DNA of 64,000 bases from Phymatolithon calcareum (GCA_977006965.1 OZ345359.1:62001-126000), one strand, 5' to 3'; shown: positions 9,571 to 20,484, counted from the first letter of the stretch. Numbers and translations are program-made. Notes: generated from the sequence alone by a model not told the origin.

Positions 9571-9879
9571 CAAGGACAAAGCCGCAGTCCGTCCACATCA
9601 AGATGACTGCGAAGTCGGCGATATTATCGCTGAACATATCCATCCTTATCAAGGCGAAGGCTCGCGTCGTGTCTGACCTGAACGACCGCTGGAGTTCCCG
9701 CAAGGCTGTCGAGTGTTCTCCGGCCGACCATCGGCTCTTCTTTTGGCGAGTCGCGCTTGTCTCTCTTTATCTAGTTCCACCGTCCTCGCCGACTCCAACG
9801 TTCTTTTTCCGTTTTTTCATTTTGCTGTTCTTCATCGCGCGTCACTACTACGCGTACGCTGCTATCGTCGAGACTTGCC

Positions 9880-10115
9880 CAGCTCTACGCGGCGTAGCCT
9901 CGTATATGCGCTTGATCTCCGTGTGTACCTGTGTCCTCGTAAGGTTGTGGAGTGTGCTCCATGGGCAGCGCGGCTTCCTTCCGGTACAAGCCGAAGTCTT
10001 CTCTCATGTGCACCTCAAGAAGCTTCCCTGGCCCTATACGGCGTAACCTCGCGCTCGAGGTCTATCACCACGATCGCTTGTGTTCCCGCAATGCAATGGA
10101 CTGTGCTCCGGGGGT
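9880..10115 (+). repeat. Degenerate tandem duplication of about 145 bp
   Basis: Two units each contain CTA(C/T)(G/A)CGGCGTA(G/A)CCTCG, followed 60-70 bp later by a G-rich (C/T)TGTG(G/C)TCC-like block (GGAGTGTGCTCC and GGACTGTGCTCC). A third weaker match, GTCGAGTGTTCTCC, is at about 9,707. No gene is supported; the long ORF across 9,129-10,046 is low-complexity. Confidence 0.35.
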
Positions 10116-10119
10116 GATA

Positions 10120-10690
10120 TACACGCTTACTCTGTCTGGTGTCTGTTATCTATTGGGGGTTGTTTACTTGTCTTTCTTTCCTCCTCTTTCTGTCTAGTGT
10201 CTCCCGCTCTTTTCTTCGTTCTTCTCTCTTGGGCTTTTTCTCTCCCATGTGGCGTCGGGTTCTTTTGAACCTGGCGCTACAAACATGTTTCCATTATTAT
10301 TTCTCTTTTTCCCCTCCTCCCAAACCTTTACGGGCCTCCTCCAATTTCTCTTATATCCCATTTTCTCAACGACTGCAGTGGCCTGCGGCAACCGAGAACA
10401 TCTCCCGTGATGCCACCACGATGTCGTATCGCCAATCGCCCAACCATTCGCAATTTCACTTCAACATAATTGAACGCACGACAAACACATGCCGAGATCA
10501 TGCCCCCTACAACTTGTTTCAGTGGAAGCCACATCATCTCACTAGATGCAGCCGATTTCAGCGTTTCCCTGATGAGGCATACATGCCCCAGAACAGTTCC
10601 CTAGACATTCACGCCCTAAATGAGCAGCCCCGATTAAACCTGTTCTGAGACAAATAAATTACAAATCGGCTTGGATTTCACACTGTCTAT
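10120..10690. other. Pyrimidine-rich spacer
   Basis: Strong C/T runs on the plus strand (about 10,140-10,370). Several overlapping ORFs reflect this bias. I see no gene. Confidence 0.4.
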
Positions 10691-11413
10691 ATGTACGCTC
10701 ATCCATGGCCTTGTCTGCGCACCCATGTTATCAGTCGTGCAGCCAATCATCTCTATCTGTCGGCAAATAGACGTGCGTCTACGAGAAAAAGTGATGCGCG
10801 TAAAGGTATTAAAGACAGCGCATCTTCGTTGGGACGTTATGGGATCGCAGAGTATTGCGACATGGAGAAGAAAATGAACGACATTGCACCCGCCTTCAAT
10901 TCGCAGCCCCACATAGGGAAAATTGCAGAAGGACTTCCCCCCGATCCAAAGTTCAGCAGTGACGAGTACACTTTCATGTTAAGACACAAGCATTTTGATC
11001 TGCATTCTGGAGAGGTCCTGCTGGTGAGCAAGGCGGACGAGGGCTACGATGTGTCCGTGACGATGAAGCATACGCTTGGGAGCGACGACAAACCTTGCAT
11101 GTGGATAAATGCAAGCGGATGGACTGCTTTTGGCTACGCGAAGGGTGAACTGAGCTGCGACAAGACTCCCGACATTCCTCAAGGAGATTATAACATCGGT
11201 ATGCGGTGGCTCAATTATGCAGGGAATGAATACACTTGCGAAAATCAGAGACTGCAGTGGGTGCGTCCGGACATACCTGAAGGCGAGATTGTTGTGACAC
11301 ACATGAACTGGCGTGGTCACGATGCAGACGCCATATCATGCTCTGGTCACAACATGGAATACGTGCAAATGGGATGTACGCCGACTGGAAAGGGGCATAT
11401 TTGGAGACCGTAG
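10691..11413 (+). CDS. Intact orphan ORF, 240 aa
   Basis: Open from ATG 10,691 to TAG 11,411-11,413, one of the few undamaged reading frames in the left half. A second in-frame ATG at 10,862 (MEKKMNDIAPAF) is a plausible alternative start that removes a low-complexity basic leader. The following 180 residues are rich in Gly, Asp, Trp and aromatic residues, with patterns such as FDLHSGEVLLVSKADEGYDV and CMWINASGWTAFGY. Six Cys are scattered in the last 110 residues. This looks like an all-beta domain. There is no signal peptide from the second ATG. Not recognised. Confidence 0.55.
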   Translation: MYAHPWPCLRTHVISRAANHLYLSANRRASTRKSDARKGIKDSASSLGRYGIAEYCDMEKKMNDIAPAFNSQPHIGKIAEGLPPDPKFSSDEYTFMLRHKHFDLHSGEVLLVSKADEGYDVSVTMKHTLGSDDKPCMWINASGWTAFGYAKGELSCDKTPDIPQGDYNIGMRWLNYAGNEYTCENQRLQWVRPDIPEGEIVVTHMNWRGHDADAISCSGHNMEYVQMGCTPTGKGHIWRP

Positions 11414-11608
11414 ACGTAAAAGCCAGCTCTTCCTGTTCAAGTGGCGAGAGGGAAAATCAGGAATTGTCTACGAACATGAGCTTATTAGAGGTATTAAATG
11501 AATGATTAGTATTGTCGTGATACCTTTTACTCCTCAGCCTTCTGCGACACGCGGAGGAAGCGCTGTACTAAGGTAGAGACCAAAGCCGAAGTGTAAGTGC
11601 CATCTTAT

Positions 11609-12407
11609 TCAATTATCTTTGCCGAACCGATAAAAGAGTGAATACAAGGGAAAGTCAAGGGCAAGAGCATGCAGCGCAATCGTCTTCCCAGCCCCCGCAA
11701 TCGCAACCACACTAGGCGCAGGAGGAACGACTCCAACCGCCGCACACATTGTCGACGAAGAATCCGGGGATAGAATCGATTGTTTTCAGATGCCTTCCGG
11801 GGTACAATGATTTCCGTGCTCATCCTTTTCGAAAACGTTGAGGGTTGTGGCTTGAGGAAGTGCCGCGTGCTTGCTCTGAAGCGATACACTTGCTTCACGC
11901 TGACGGCCGTACGCAGATCGTCGAGCTTGGTCAGAACGACATCATGCTGCTCTTGAAAGTTCTCTTCTGCGACGAACGTTGCAATCAGAGTTTCCAGCTT
12001 TGTCGAGGCGCTTTGTACTTTCTGTTGGAGATCATTCATGATGTCCGGAAAGGCTATGACTCGAAAAGTTCGAAAAATATTGGACTTGAATTTGGCAGAT
12101 GCGCCACTGCTACTTCCGGAAAACGCCTTTCAGCAATCTTCTTCCAATTTTATGTTGTAGTTCTTGAGAAAGTCGCGCACACACGTAACGTTTTCCAGCA
12201 AGACAGCATGCATGCGATTAGGGGCGATCACGGGACCCGATACAAGATGTGTCTCCACCTCGTTGACGTGTGCCAGCAGCCTGTTCAGATCATCAACCAG
12301 CCTGGCGAAGATGTGGCGCCCATGACGGAAGTTGGCAATTCGAAATTCGCAAGATACCGCGCTTTCGCGATGACAGCCACGGACGCTATGGCGCCGAGGG
12401 CTTCCAT
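11609..12407 (-). pseudogene. NB-ARC (NLR-like) N-terminal fragment, frameshifted
   Basis: On the minus strand, ATG 12,407 opens with MEALGAIASVAVIAKA. A shift leads to an N-terminal helical domain (RHIFARLVDDLNRLLAHVNE), an in-frame TGA, and a coiled region (MNDLQQKVQSASTKLETLIA). That region resembles the plus-strand NLR at 38,640 (LNDKMTDLMAKVKTAT, LENLVTTFL). After another shift comes a Walker A P-loop VAIAGAGKTIALHALALD at about 11,700. The frame then stops at 11,609. NB-ARC proteins are ATP-dependent signalling switches. The kinase-2 and later motifs are missing, so this is a dead fragment. An adjacent array of short repeats lies upstream. Confidence 0.6.
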
Positions 12408-12419
12408 GTCAAGGTGACT

Positions 12420-12868
12420 GAGTCCGTTCTCTGGAGTTGATGCGAGAGTAATGATAGAGCAGGACGGCGATGTGGACTGGTTTCTTTCAATTTCGCGCGC
12501 ATATAGGGATGGATGAAGAGAAGGCAGTGCTTGACGATTTGGTTCCTTGTCGTTGGTTTTTAAGTAGCGGAGGAGTGCGGTTTTCCGGAGTGTTCGGAGG
12601 GCAAATCAAGAGAGAGCTCGGCGACATGGTTCTTTCAAGTTGGTACGCAGGTACGGATGGAGGAGAGTACTCGATGACTTAGTTGCCTCAAGCTGACGCA
12701 CAGGTCGTGATAGAGGAAGAGCTCAGCGACTTGGCTCCCTGGCTTTGGTGAGCACGTAGTGACGGGAAAGAGCATGGCGCCTTGCTTGTCCGGACCTTGT
12801 GAGAAGGTAATGATGAAGGATGCCAGGACTTGGGTCACTCGAGTTGGTGCCGCAACGAGTGCTGGCAT
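12420..12868 (-). repeat. Degenerate minisatellite of about 80-95 bp
   Basis: On the minus strand I see about five units built as (A/G)CCAACT(T/C)(G/A)AG, then a CAAGTC/CATGTC block, CGAGCTCT, a C/T-rich stretch and GACCTG. A related unit appears on the far side of the hAT element (15,180-15,215). The hAT therefore seems to have inserted into the array. The repeats sit just upstream of the NB-ARC fragment. Confidence 0.35.
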
Positions 12869-12870
12869 CA

Positions 12871-13083
12871 GGGTTGCGATAAATATAACGGATACGTATT
12901 CGTCTTGGTGCTCCAGTACAAAATTCAATACACGTTTACTTCACGTGGTCCAATACGTATTTCCGTACATTTACTCGGGGTTGCGATAAATATAACGGAA
13001 AAGTATTTGTCTTCGTGCTCCAGTACAAAATTCAATACTGTACACGTTTACTCACGTGGTCCAATACGTATTTCCGTACATCT
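12871..13083 (+). repeat. Tandem duplication of the hAT left end (107-bp period)
   Basis: GGGTTGCGATAAATATAACG starts at 12,871 and again at 12,978. Each unit continues with a conserved CTCCAGTACAAAATTCAATAC and CACGTGGTCCAATACGTATT. The inner unit reaches the 3' end of the transposase. Subterminal repeats are normal in hAT elements, but a duplicated TIR block is less usual. Confidence 0.8.
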
Positions 13084-13084
13084 A

Positions 13085-15019
13085 CTACTCGTCTCCCTCG
13101 CCGGTGTACATCGACAACTGCTCTGCGTCTTCTTGGATTCGAGCCTTCACTTTGTCTCTTCGAGCTTTTTTCATTGCCTTACATACTGCGTCAAGGCCCC
13201 AGTATCCTTTGTTCACTTTCAAGAACAGTAGAGCTTCAAACAAAAGCGGCGTCATTAACTTGCGGTTTTCTCTGAGTATGTTCTTCGCAACAGACCACAG
13301 TCGTTCCACCTCAGCTGCCGATCCCAAAATAAAATCGCAGTTGACGTATTTGTGAGTTTCATTAAGACGACGTCGCTTTCGTAACGCGATCCTCTCAACT
13401 ACTGACATTGTAGGATTTGATAGCTCAGCGGTCATTTCAAATTCCGGAGTTCGTAGTTTTTTGCACGCTTCTTTCTCGAGGTCTGTCATTCCTGTGACAT
13501 TTCCACGTTGAATTTTGACAACACCGGATTCAAAGTCAGAATTTGGTGCGATACGGGCGTCGATAGGTAAGTATGTCTTGCCCAAGGGACATCCATACAA
13601 AACAGAAATCTTGTCGTTTCGGTACTGGTCGACATCATGCAGCAAAGCATCGACATATATTCGACAATCCGCCAACGTCGAAGTTTTACTCTGTAGAAGT
13701 TTCGTCACGCTGTCAATCTCGCCCATCATTTTCGAATATTTCGACACCTTTTGTTCAAACGTAGCACTTCTGTCGACAGAAACAGTCGCTCCTTCCGTGT
13801 CGGCGACCTGAAGAAGTTCACCGCGAATTTCTGTAAATCGTTTCAGCATTTCATACTTGCTCGACCACCTCGTCGTATTGTGCAGAACAGGAGCTAAATG
13901 AGTCAGGTTTCGTAGCATAGCACGGTGTGTTAACTTTCGCTTGCAATGTAGCATAGTTTTATGAACCGACTCAACTATGCTCTTGAGGACCAAGTCCGCT
14001 GTCAACATACTGTTCACCTCCAGATTCAATTTGTGAGACAAACAACCAACATGAGGAACGTTCAAAAGTCGTGCAAGTCGCTTATTGACTGCGCAATTGT
14101 CTGCAATTGAACAAACAGTCCAATCGTGAACATCAACGCCGTAAAACTCAAACACCTGTTCAATGTGCCGTACGTGTGTCAACGCATCGAAAGTATGCGA
14201 TTCTCCAGTCTCTTGCTCACCGTCATCTCGCACGTTTGCCATAGGGCTGACAGAAAGTAGTGGCAGTGCATGTTCTTCGATAACTTGTGTTACACCATTT
14301 CGTACAACCGATACTTTCCGCATGTATGACGCGTAAACCCCGAAGTAGTGCGTACCTCAATTCGTCCAGCCGTCATGCACAATTGCACCTCGCGTGCCCA
14401 TCATTTCACGCCCAATATCTTGTTCAACGAGTTCCGTTAGTGTGAAAAGAACATCTTTGAAGTACTTGACATTGATAGGGTGCTTGTGTATCACATTTCA
14501 ACGTAATACGCGGCTCTCGATAACTGCAAGCGACAAATCGAGATCAGTAACAAGCTCAATGTAGGCGTGTACTGCTCGCTCTTTCTCCGTTGCTGCAAGC
14601 GAAGTAGCGAAAAATTCCTTGCGCTTGAGGATTCCAACACGCCGCTGCTGAGCGAGGGCGGTTTCGTACGTTTGATATAGATGGTCTACATCACCATGGG
14701 ACAAACAAGAAACAAGATGTTTGAATGCGTTTGTGTATCCTGTGCCTTTCTCGAATCGCACTCTCCCATCATTTCTGCATTCATCGCCAAGTGGGCATGA
14801 AAATTCGAAGTGTGGAACGTTTGCTCGTTCTGGTCCTCCTTTTTTCGGACGAACATTGCAGAAGACAGCGGGACGCTTCGTCATTAGCATCTCGACGACA
14901 GCTCGCATTTTCGGACGAGTACTTTGGTCCGGCATGTCGTCGTCAACAATTGAGTCACGGACGATAGGAAGGGGGCGAGAATGAAAGTGGTGAACAATTT
15001 GGAACATCACAAACAGCAT
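13085..15019 (-). pseudogene. hAT transposase with two in-frame TGA codons
   Basis: A single minus-strand frame runs from ATG 15,019 to TAG at 13,085, interrupted only by TGA at 14,498-14,500 and 14,357-14,359. The N-terminus holds a BED-like zinc finger (CPLGDEC, then GYTNAFKHLVSC). The catalytic core shows HDGWTN (first Asp), SIADNCAVNK (second Asp) followed by GCLSHKLNL, and NTTRWSSKYEMLKRF. The C-terminal dimerisation region shows AAEVERLWSVAKN (Glu) and EALLFLKVN. Full length would be about 644 codons, normal for the family. Both stops could arise from CGA by C-to-T change. The first breaks the protein between the zinc finger and core, so this copy is probably inactive. Confidence 0.85.
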
Positions 15020-15170
15020 TTAACACGATACTTTCACAGTCTTGATGAGTGGACGCACAACCTAATAGAAACCCAATACGTATTGCCGTACGCATCTCAG
15101 AGTCCAGTACAGTACGTATTGGTCGATACTGCCGTGTACGGAAATTCCCGTTATATTTATCCATACCCTG

Positions 15171-15335
15171 GCTGCCATGACACGGATTCCTTGAGTTGGT
15201 GCTCAGGTGACTAATTGATGAGGGAAGAGTGCGATGACTAAGAACGTGTAGAAAGACAGAGGGCTTCGTTCCGAAAAAACGGGGGGAGGAGCCAAATACG
15301 GATGCTCGCCGTCACTCTATCGTTTGTTGACGGTC
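15171..15335. other. Short spacer between hAT and PAT-like element
   Basis: Contains one unit related to the minisatellite left of the hAT. No gene. Confidence 0.4.
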
Positions 15336-15730
15336 TACAATTTCAAGGAACGCAGAAGAACGTTTATCAAACAATCGAAGCAGGGACGAAGACGAATGTC
15401 CCAAGCCTCGAAGAGCAAAGGCACACAATGAACCACGTGTAAAATACGGTTTGACCGCAGCACCGTTCGGCCGCACGACCATCCGTTTCAACGAGTGTCC
15501 TGGATATTGTCATACCCAACTCGAAGCCCGCAGTAACCGCCACAAGAGCCGGTCCAGCGGCGACCAGCACTGAACCGAAATCAAATGTATCGGAAGACAC
15601 CTAGCTCAGGATCATAGCACCTGCCAAACCGTGAGCTCACGCATCTCCACGGCGAGAAACGAAAGTGCATCCGTGCAACATCCGCATCCGTCCGCTCAAC
15701 CGCATCGAGAAATCGTTTTTTTTGTTCTTC
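15336..15730 (+). repeat. Split direct repeat A1
   Basis: Matches 21,514-21,908 at offset 6,178 with almost no differences (for example TCAACC versus TCGACC near the end). Both begin TACAATTTCAAGG. It contains a 77-codon antisense ORF (15,600 to 15,367). Confidence 0.9.
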
Positions 15731-15774
15731 CGCGATAAAGTGTGCACTCACGGCCCTTGTCTCGCGTCTCCAAC

Positions 15775-17169
15775 ATGGAACCAAGGCGCTCTATTATCCG
15801 TACTCGGGCAAACTTGCGGATGTCGGCCGCTGCCGGCCAACCCGATCTGGGCGGTGATAACTCGATCCGGGGACATCAAGCGCGCGCCCGAGCCAGGCTT
15901 ACTCGAGGTGTGCACAATGATGGCAGCTCAGGTGCATCAGCCGGAACAAATGGAAGTCGCCCAAGAAGAATGCATGATGACCCGCCGCCGCCTCCACCAT
16001 CCCTAATAGCATATGGGAACATCGTAGACATCGATGTCCTCGATCTTGTGAAGCTTCCCGCCGCGAAGTTAAAAGATATCTACGATTCCGCCCCCGACGC
16101 TCTGAAATCAGCTTCAAGGCCCCGAGGTAGCGCCTTACTCCACGTTATACTGAAAATGAGAGATGATCTGATAAGGGACGCCAGCCACGGTGGTATTCCA
16201 TCTCAAGACAAAGACGACCTAAACAAGATCATCGACATGAATCCAGAAGATATCGAGAAAATGGCTCAAGAGGATCCGTCCGGTTTGCACTCCCTTCTCC
16301 AGCACGGACTAAACGCTGATAGAACTCTGTCTCCTCGATCCCTCAACAACACCGACGGCTACCAGCTCGCTTTTGTCGCCGTATCCTGGAAACTCCAGCT
16401 GGCAGAAGAAACATTGGAAGTCGTAAAACAAGCTCAAGATGAAGAGGAAGGAAACAATTCCAATCCCTTGCTGTCATATCCAAAGCGCAGAACAATTCAG
16501 TTCGATGATGACGTAGAAGAAGTTGAGCCCACTTCCCCACCGGAAAAGCGTTTAAAGATCACCGAAATCGAAGGTGTTAGACTTGGATCTCGAATTGACG
16601 AAGCTTCGAATACGGGTTTTCGTTCCGGGCTCGGAGGAAGCACGCCCCTACTTCCGAGTCAGCTTCCCATGTACCCCGGGCACGCTCATTGCAGCGAGCT
16701 TCTCCGCGTTCAAACAATTATGGGTCCATCAATTCTTTATTCACTAATGTGCGGTGGAATGAATGTGGAAACATACGTCCTCAACCGCCCGTACTGGTCC
16801 CGAGACACAATTTCTGCTGCGGAAATGGAAGCAGTAACGCTCGGAAAGATTGTTCATCTGAATCTTTTGAGATACCCGTCAATGAAAGAAGCCGTAGAGA
16901 GCTGTCCATGGATGGAGGTCGCCCTGAGGCGCTTGTACTGCATCCTGAAAGTCGAAGAGAGCTTCGCGCAGGACAGAACGATCAAGAAATCTGCGCTCTG
17001 GAGCCGCTTCACTCCCATGCTAGAAGCACACCCTACCCAGACTCTCTCAGTGCCGGCCTTGGACACCCTCGTGACTCAGCAATTCGCAAGCGCAGTCAAA
17101 TCTCGCAGCGCTCTTCACGCATGGGGGAAGAAACGGCGTGGACAAGACGACGAGAAGCCAAAGAAATAA
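15775..17169 (+). CDS. Gag-like ORF1 of the PAT-like element
   Basis: 464 residues from ATG 15,775, the first ATG in the frame. The N-terminus is basic with a run of Pro (DPPPPPPSLIAYG). The middle is charged and helical with an acidic DDDVEEVEP segment. The C-terminal half contains conserved-looking hydrophobic stretches (MGPSILYSLMCGGMNVETYV), and the end is Lys/Arg-rich (GKKRRGQDDEKPKK). There is no zinc knuckle. Position and composition fit the structural (gag) ORF of DIRS-order elements; homology is inferred from context. Its TAA overlaps the ORF2 ATG as TAATG. Confidence 0.75.
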   Translation: MEPRRSIIRTRANLRMSAAAGQPDLGGDNSIRGHQARARARLTRGVHNDGSSGASAGTNGSRPRRMHDDPPPPPPSLIAYGNIVDIDVLDLVKLPAAKLKDIYDSAPDALKSASRPRGSALLHVILKMRDDLIRDASHGGIPSQDKDDLNKIIDMNPEDIEKMAQEDPSGLHSLLQHGLNADRTLSPRSLNNTDGYQLAFVAVSWKLQLAEETLEVVKQAQDEEEGNNSNPLLSYPKRRTIQFDDDVEEVEPTSPPEKRLKITEIEGVRLGSRIDEASNTGFRSGLGGSTPLLPSQLPMYPGHAHCSELLRVQTIMGPSILYSLMCGGMNVETYVLNRPYWSRDTISAAEMEAVTLGKIVHLNLLRYPSMKEAVESCPWMEVALRRLYCILKVEESFAQDRTIKKSALWSRFTPMLEAHPTQTLSVPALDTLVTQQFASAVKSRSALHAWGKKRRGQDDEKPKK

Positions 17170-19319
17170 TGCCACGAAATTCATCTTCCAAGGAGAGGAC
17201 ATTCCCACTGCGTATTGCAAGCAAGGCAAATACCAACCAAGGCAAGTCAATCGCTGAAGCATTGAATTATCTATATTTTGGGAAAGAAAGCCATTCATCG
17301 AAATCTTCAATTGAGTCTCCCTCCTCCTCTAGAGCACCAAGATCAATAATTGAGAGACTTGCAAGCTTTTACGAAGATCTCGGAGTCGATGTTGAGCAAA
17401 ACATCTCTCGTCCGCAACCGGCGCCAATCGAAAGCGGAAACCAACGGAAAAATCCATCAGACTGGGAATCATGGCAATGCATGACAGAATTACTTGGAGC
17501 CTTATAGCCGGGGGCGTCCAGAGGCGATTTTAAGCCAATCGATGCATCGAAAATAGATCTTCCTGCTCGTAGTGAAGGGGGAGATAATTTTTGGGTTGAC
17601 AAACTACCCTCTGAAGTCGCATCTTACTTTACCGACTCAAACCACCGTTGGCTCATGGACCCTGTACGTCTCGCCCTCTCAGAAAACACTTCTCTTCCGG
17701 ACGCGAAAGTGCACTGCAAACCAGGTCACTACGCCAGTGTGCTGGAAAAAGCACATACATCAAACATTCTATCATGGTCACGTATCTCGCTCGAGACTGA
17801 AACCTACGCTCATTTAGCGGATAAGCTGACAATGACGTCATTCGCCGTTGTCAAGGACGAGAAAAGAGACAGGATGATCAGCTGGCCCAGAGTTAAAAAC
17901 GAGTTCATGCCGGACCCGCCTTATACGGATTTACCATCTCCAGACTTATTCAACAATTTGCGAATCGACCCTAGCGCGATCCCAAAAGCAATATTCTTCG
18001 ATATATCCAACATGTTCCACAATATTCGGCTTCGTCGTACCCTCTCGAGATTCTTTCCGCTGAAGTCTGTTGAATACAGAAGTCTTTCTCCGGAACTGCA
18101 AATAGCTTTGAAGGATCACTTCAAATGCAACATCCATCCAAACGAGATCCTTAGGCCACTGCAGACAACTCTTCCAATGGGATTTAAGTGGGCTGTATTC
18201 ATAGCCCACACTTTTGCTCAAGCATGTATCAAGAATGCTTTGAAAACGTTTTTGGAAACTCCTCTCGGCGAGAGCATCAAGGAAAAGCTTCCTGTAAAGC
18301 TCTGCATATTGAACCGCCAGGACAAGGAAATTAAGGTTCAAGAAGGAGATGTCTTAGTGCTTCATATAATCGATGATGTCAACGCTGTGTGCCTCGGCTG
18401 GCCACAGAGGGCTGTCGTCGCACTGAACAAATGTTTCAAAAAGGAGTTTGACAACAACTTTCTACCGCGAAATGAGAGAAAATCAATTCCTATCGACGCA
18501 GTAGAAGAAGATGTTATGCCTTTTATAGGGTGGATATGGTTTTTACGCAAGGGTATACTGCGACCTAACCAACGGAAGCTGGCTCACGCGGTCCGTGAAT
18601 CTAAGGCGATAATAGCCACCGAACGCATAGACCCGGATGCACATCGCCGCGCCCTTGGACGTCTCATATGGATAGCACTCGGGGCTCGCCCTTTGTTGTC
18701 GGCGCTTTTGTATTGTTTTCACATATCTTCAGGATCAAGTTTGAACTCTCCATCGCTCACATTAGCGACAAAACGCGAGCTGCTCACCCTCATACGGGCG
18801 ATTCCACTGTCATATGTGCCTTTGAAGCCTTTGAAGAGACCCGTTTGGACCACAGTGGTTGCTTTCGATGCCTCAAACACAGCTGCCGGTGTCGCGTATA
18901 CTCATACTGCTACATCAATGGTATCATCAATGATGAAAATTATCGAAACAAACCAGAGTCCACTCGAAAAGGCTAAAGTTGCGGCTTTCGTGAAAGGACA
19001 GAAATGGAAAACTGCCTTCACGCATACCTGGAAGCGCCATGAGCACATAAACGTGCTAGAAGGTCATGCAGCAGTTCTGGCTCTTGAATGGTGCGTTGGT
19101 TTTCCAATAACTAGCCACCGGGTGCTGTTATTATCAGACTCTACGGTTGCCATAGGGTCACTACTCAAAGGGCGATCGTCATCTCCCCAGCTCGCATTAC
19201 CCTGTCGCCGTTTTGCGGCCTTATCACTTGCGCACGACATTAACGTTAACTTTTTGCACGTGCCTACCGACATTAACCCCGCCGACGGACCCTCACGTCC
19301 TGGTCAGCGGGAAATATGA
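17169..19319 (+). pseudogene. Reverse transcriptase-RNase H (ORF2), one in-frame TAG
   Basis: The frame opens at ATG 17,169, overlapping the ORF1 stop by one base, and is continuous except for TAG at 17,505-17,507. RT motifs in order are AIFFDISNMFHNI (catalytic Asp), QTTLPMGFKWAVFIAH, and LHIIDDVNAV (IDD in place of YMDD). RNase H follows: VVAFDASNTAAGVAY, EGHAAVLALEW, LLLSDSTVAIGSLL, and the tail HVPTDINPADGPSRPG typical of DIRS-order elements. An ORF of 554 codons remains after the stop from ATG 17,655 and keeps all catalytic motifs, so it could still be made. The TGA stop overlaps the ORF3 ATG as ATGA. CAG-to-TAG is the simplest cause of the internal stop. Confidence 0.88.
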
Positions 19320-20484
19320 AAAACATTTCACCGGCCTTGCATGCTTACATTACAAGAAGGCACCCAAGCATCCAGCACCGCATACAAAAGCCCAGACGGA
19401 AATCCAGGATGGCTTCTGCACGCTACCCTTGCACAATCTTTGGCAGTAATGGACCACAACAGCGCCTCAGCCGAGATCTCCGCCACGAAAGCTTCTACAA
19501 AAACCACCCCCTTATCGCAGCTACTCTTGCTCCAGCTACCCAAGTCAAGTACGAAAAGGCCTTTTCAACCTTCAAAAGTGCTGTATCAAGCATACCGTCC
19601 GATCTCGACGAACTGGACGAAGTCCTTCTAAACTATGTAGAAGAAGTACACGACAACGATCCATCTCCCGGAAAGCGGCAAGAGATATCAAATCTAATTT
19701 CCCACCTAATGATCGTTGACCCACGCCTCAAGACTCAATTGCATCAAGCCAAACGTGCCATTCGTGGATGGACACGTCTAGTTCCACCTCGATCCGCACT
19801 TCCGCTGACAAAGCAGGCAATGCTAGCTTTTGTTCAGCATTTGGTATCCACAGATAACGTATGCATTGCTGTCGCGCTCGCCGTGTCTTGGGGAGCATAT
19901 TTGCGGGCTTCAGAAGCTCTAAAGTTGCAGTGGAACGACCTCGCCCTTCCCGGTGATTTCAGGATTGCACATTTTGGTCCAGATGTAGCCGGAATTAACA
20001 TTCACGATGCAAAAACAGGCCCCTGCAGTTCACCAAGATCAGAGATCCAGACGTTTTAATGCTTTTATGCACATTCGCGCGGGCGAGAGGCACAGACTCC
20101 AGAATGTTCCCAACAACTTACTCAAAATATCTCTCTGTTATTCGGAACACAGCAAAATTCTTCGGGCTTCCTCAAAGCCTAACACCTCATTCCGCAAGAA
20201 TAGGCGGGGCGCTTCATGATTTTTGCAACCACCATGATGCGACAACTGTTGCTCTGCATGGCCGATGGTCATCAATCCGCACACTGCGTCGGTACTTGAC
20301 AAACGGCAGAGCCCTCGTCATGGACGCGGCAGGATCGCCGCAGAGCAGAGACCTTCTATCGCTCTATGCAGAGAGATGCAGATCTCTTATTAGAAGATGT
20401 GAATCGTTTTCAAAATTAGTGAGAAAAACCGAATCTCACACGTATTACGTCGGGTCGCAGGCTACCGTCAACAACGTCATTTAG
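19316..20484 (+). pseudogene. Tyrosine recombinase (ORF3) with a single-base frameshift
   Basis: Starts at ATG 19,316 overlapping the ORF2 stop. The first part contains the SAM-like region and box I, SWGAYLRASEALKLQW, with the catalytic Arg. At HDAKTGP (about 20,015-20,023, in a C-rich run) the frame shifts. The continuation FTKIRDPDVLMLL leads to box II, TPHSARIGGALHDF (His and Arg), and HGRWSSIRTLRRYLTN with the Tyr nucleophile. The family is known to integrate the circular DNA intermediate. One missing C in the run restores frame, so this is a mutation or a sequencing error rather than two genes. Confidence 0.88.

Larger units (their letters stand above)
12869..15170 (-). mobile_element. 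hAT-family DNA transposon with TIRs and 8-bp TSD
   Basis: The left end begins CAGGGTTGCGATAAATATAA. The right end is the inverse of CAGGGTATGGATAAATATAA, with both followed by CGG. CAGGG is a typical hAT terminus. The flanks are GCTGGCAT (12,861-12,868) and GCTGCCAT (15,171-15,178), an 8-bp target duplication with one mismatch, the hAT length. The element is 2,302 bp and carries one transposase gene on the minus strand. The left terminal region is itself tandemly duplicated. Confidence 0.9.

Noticed and set aside
9129-10046. 305-codon plus-strand ORF
   Set aside because: Low-complexity Ser/Arg/Phe-rich translation from C/T-rich repeats, with a TTG/GTG-type start and no motif.
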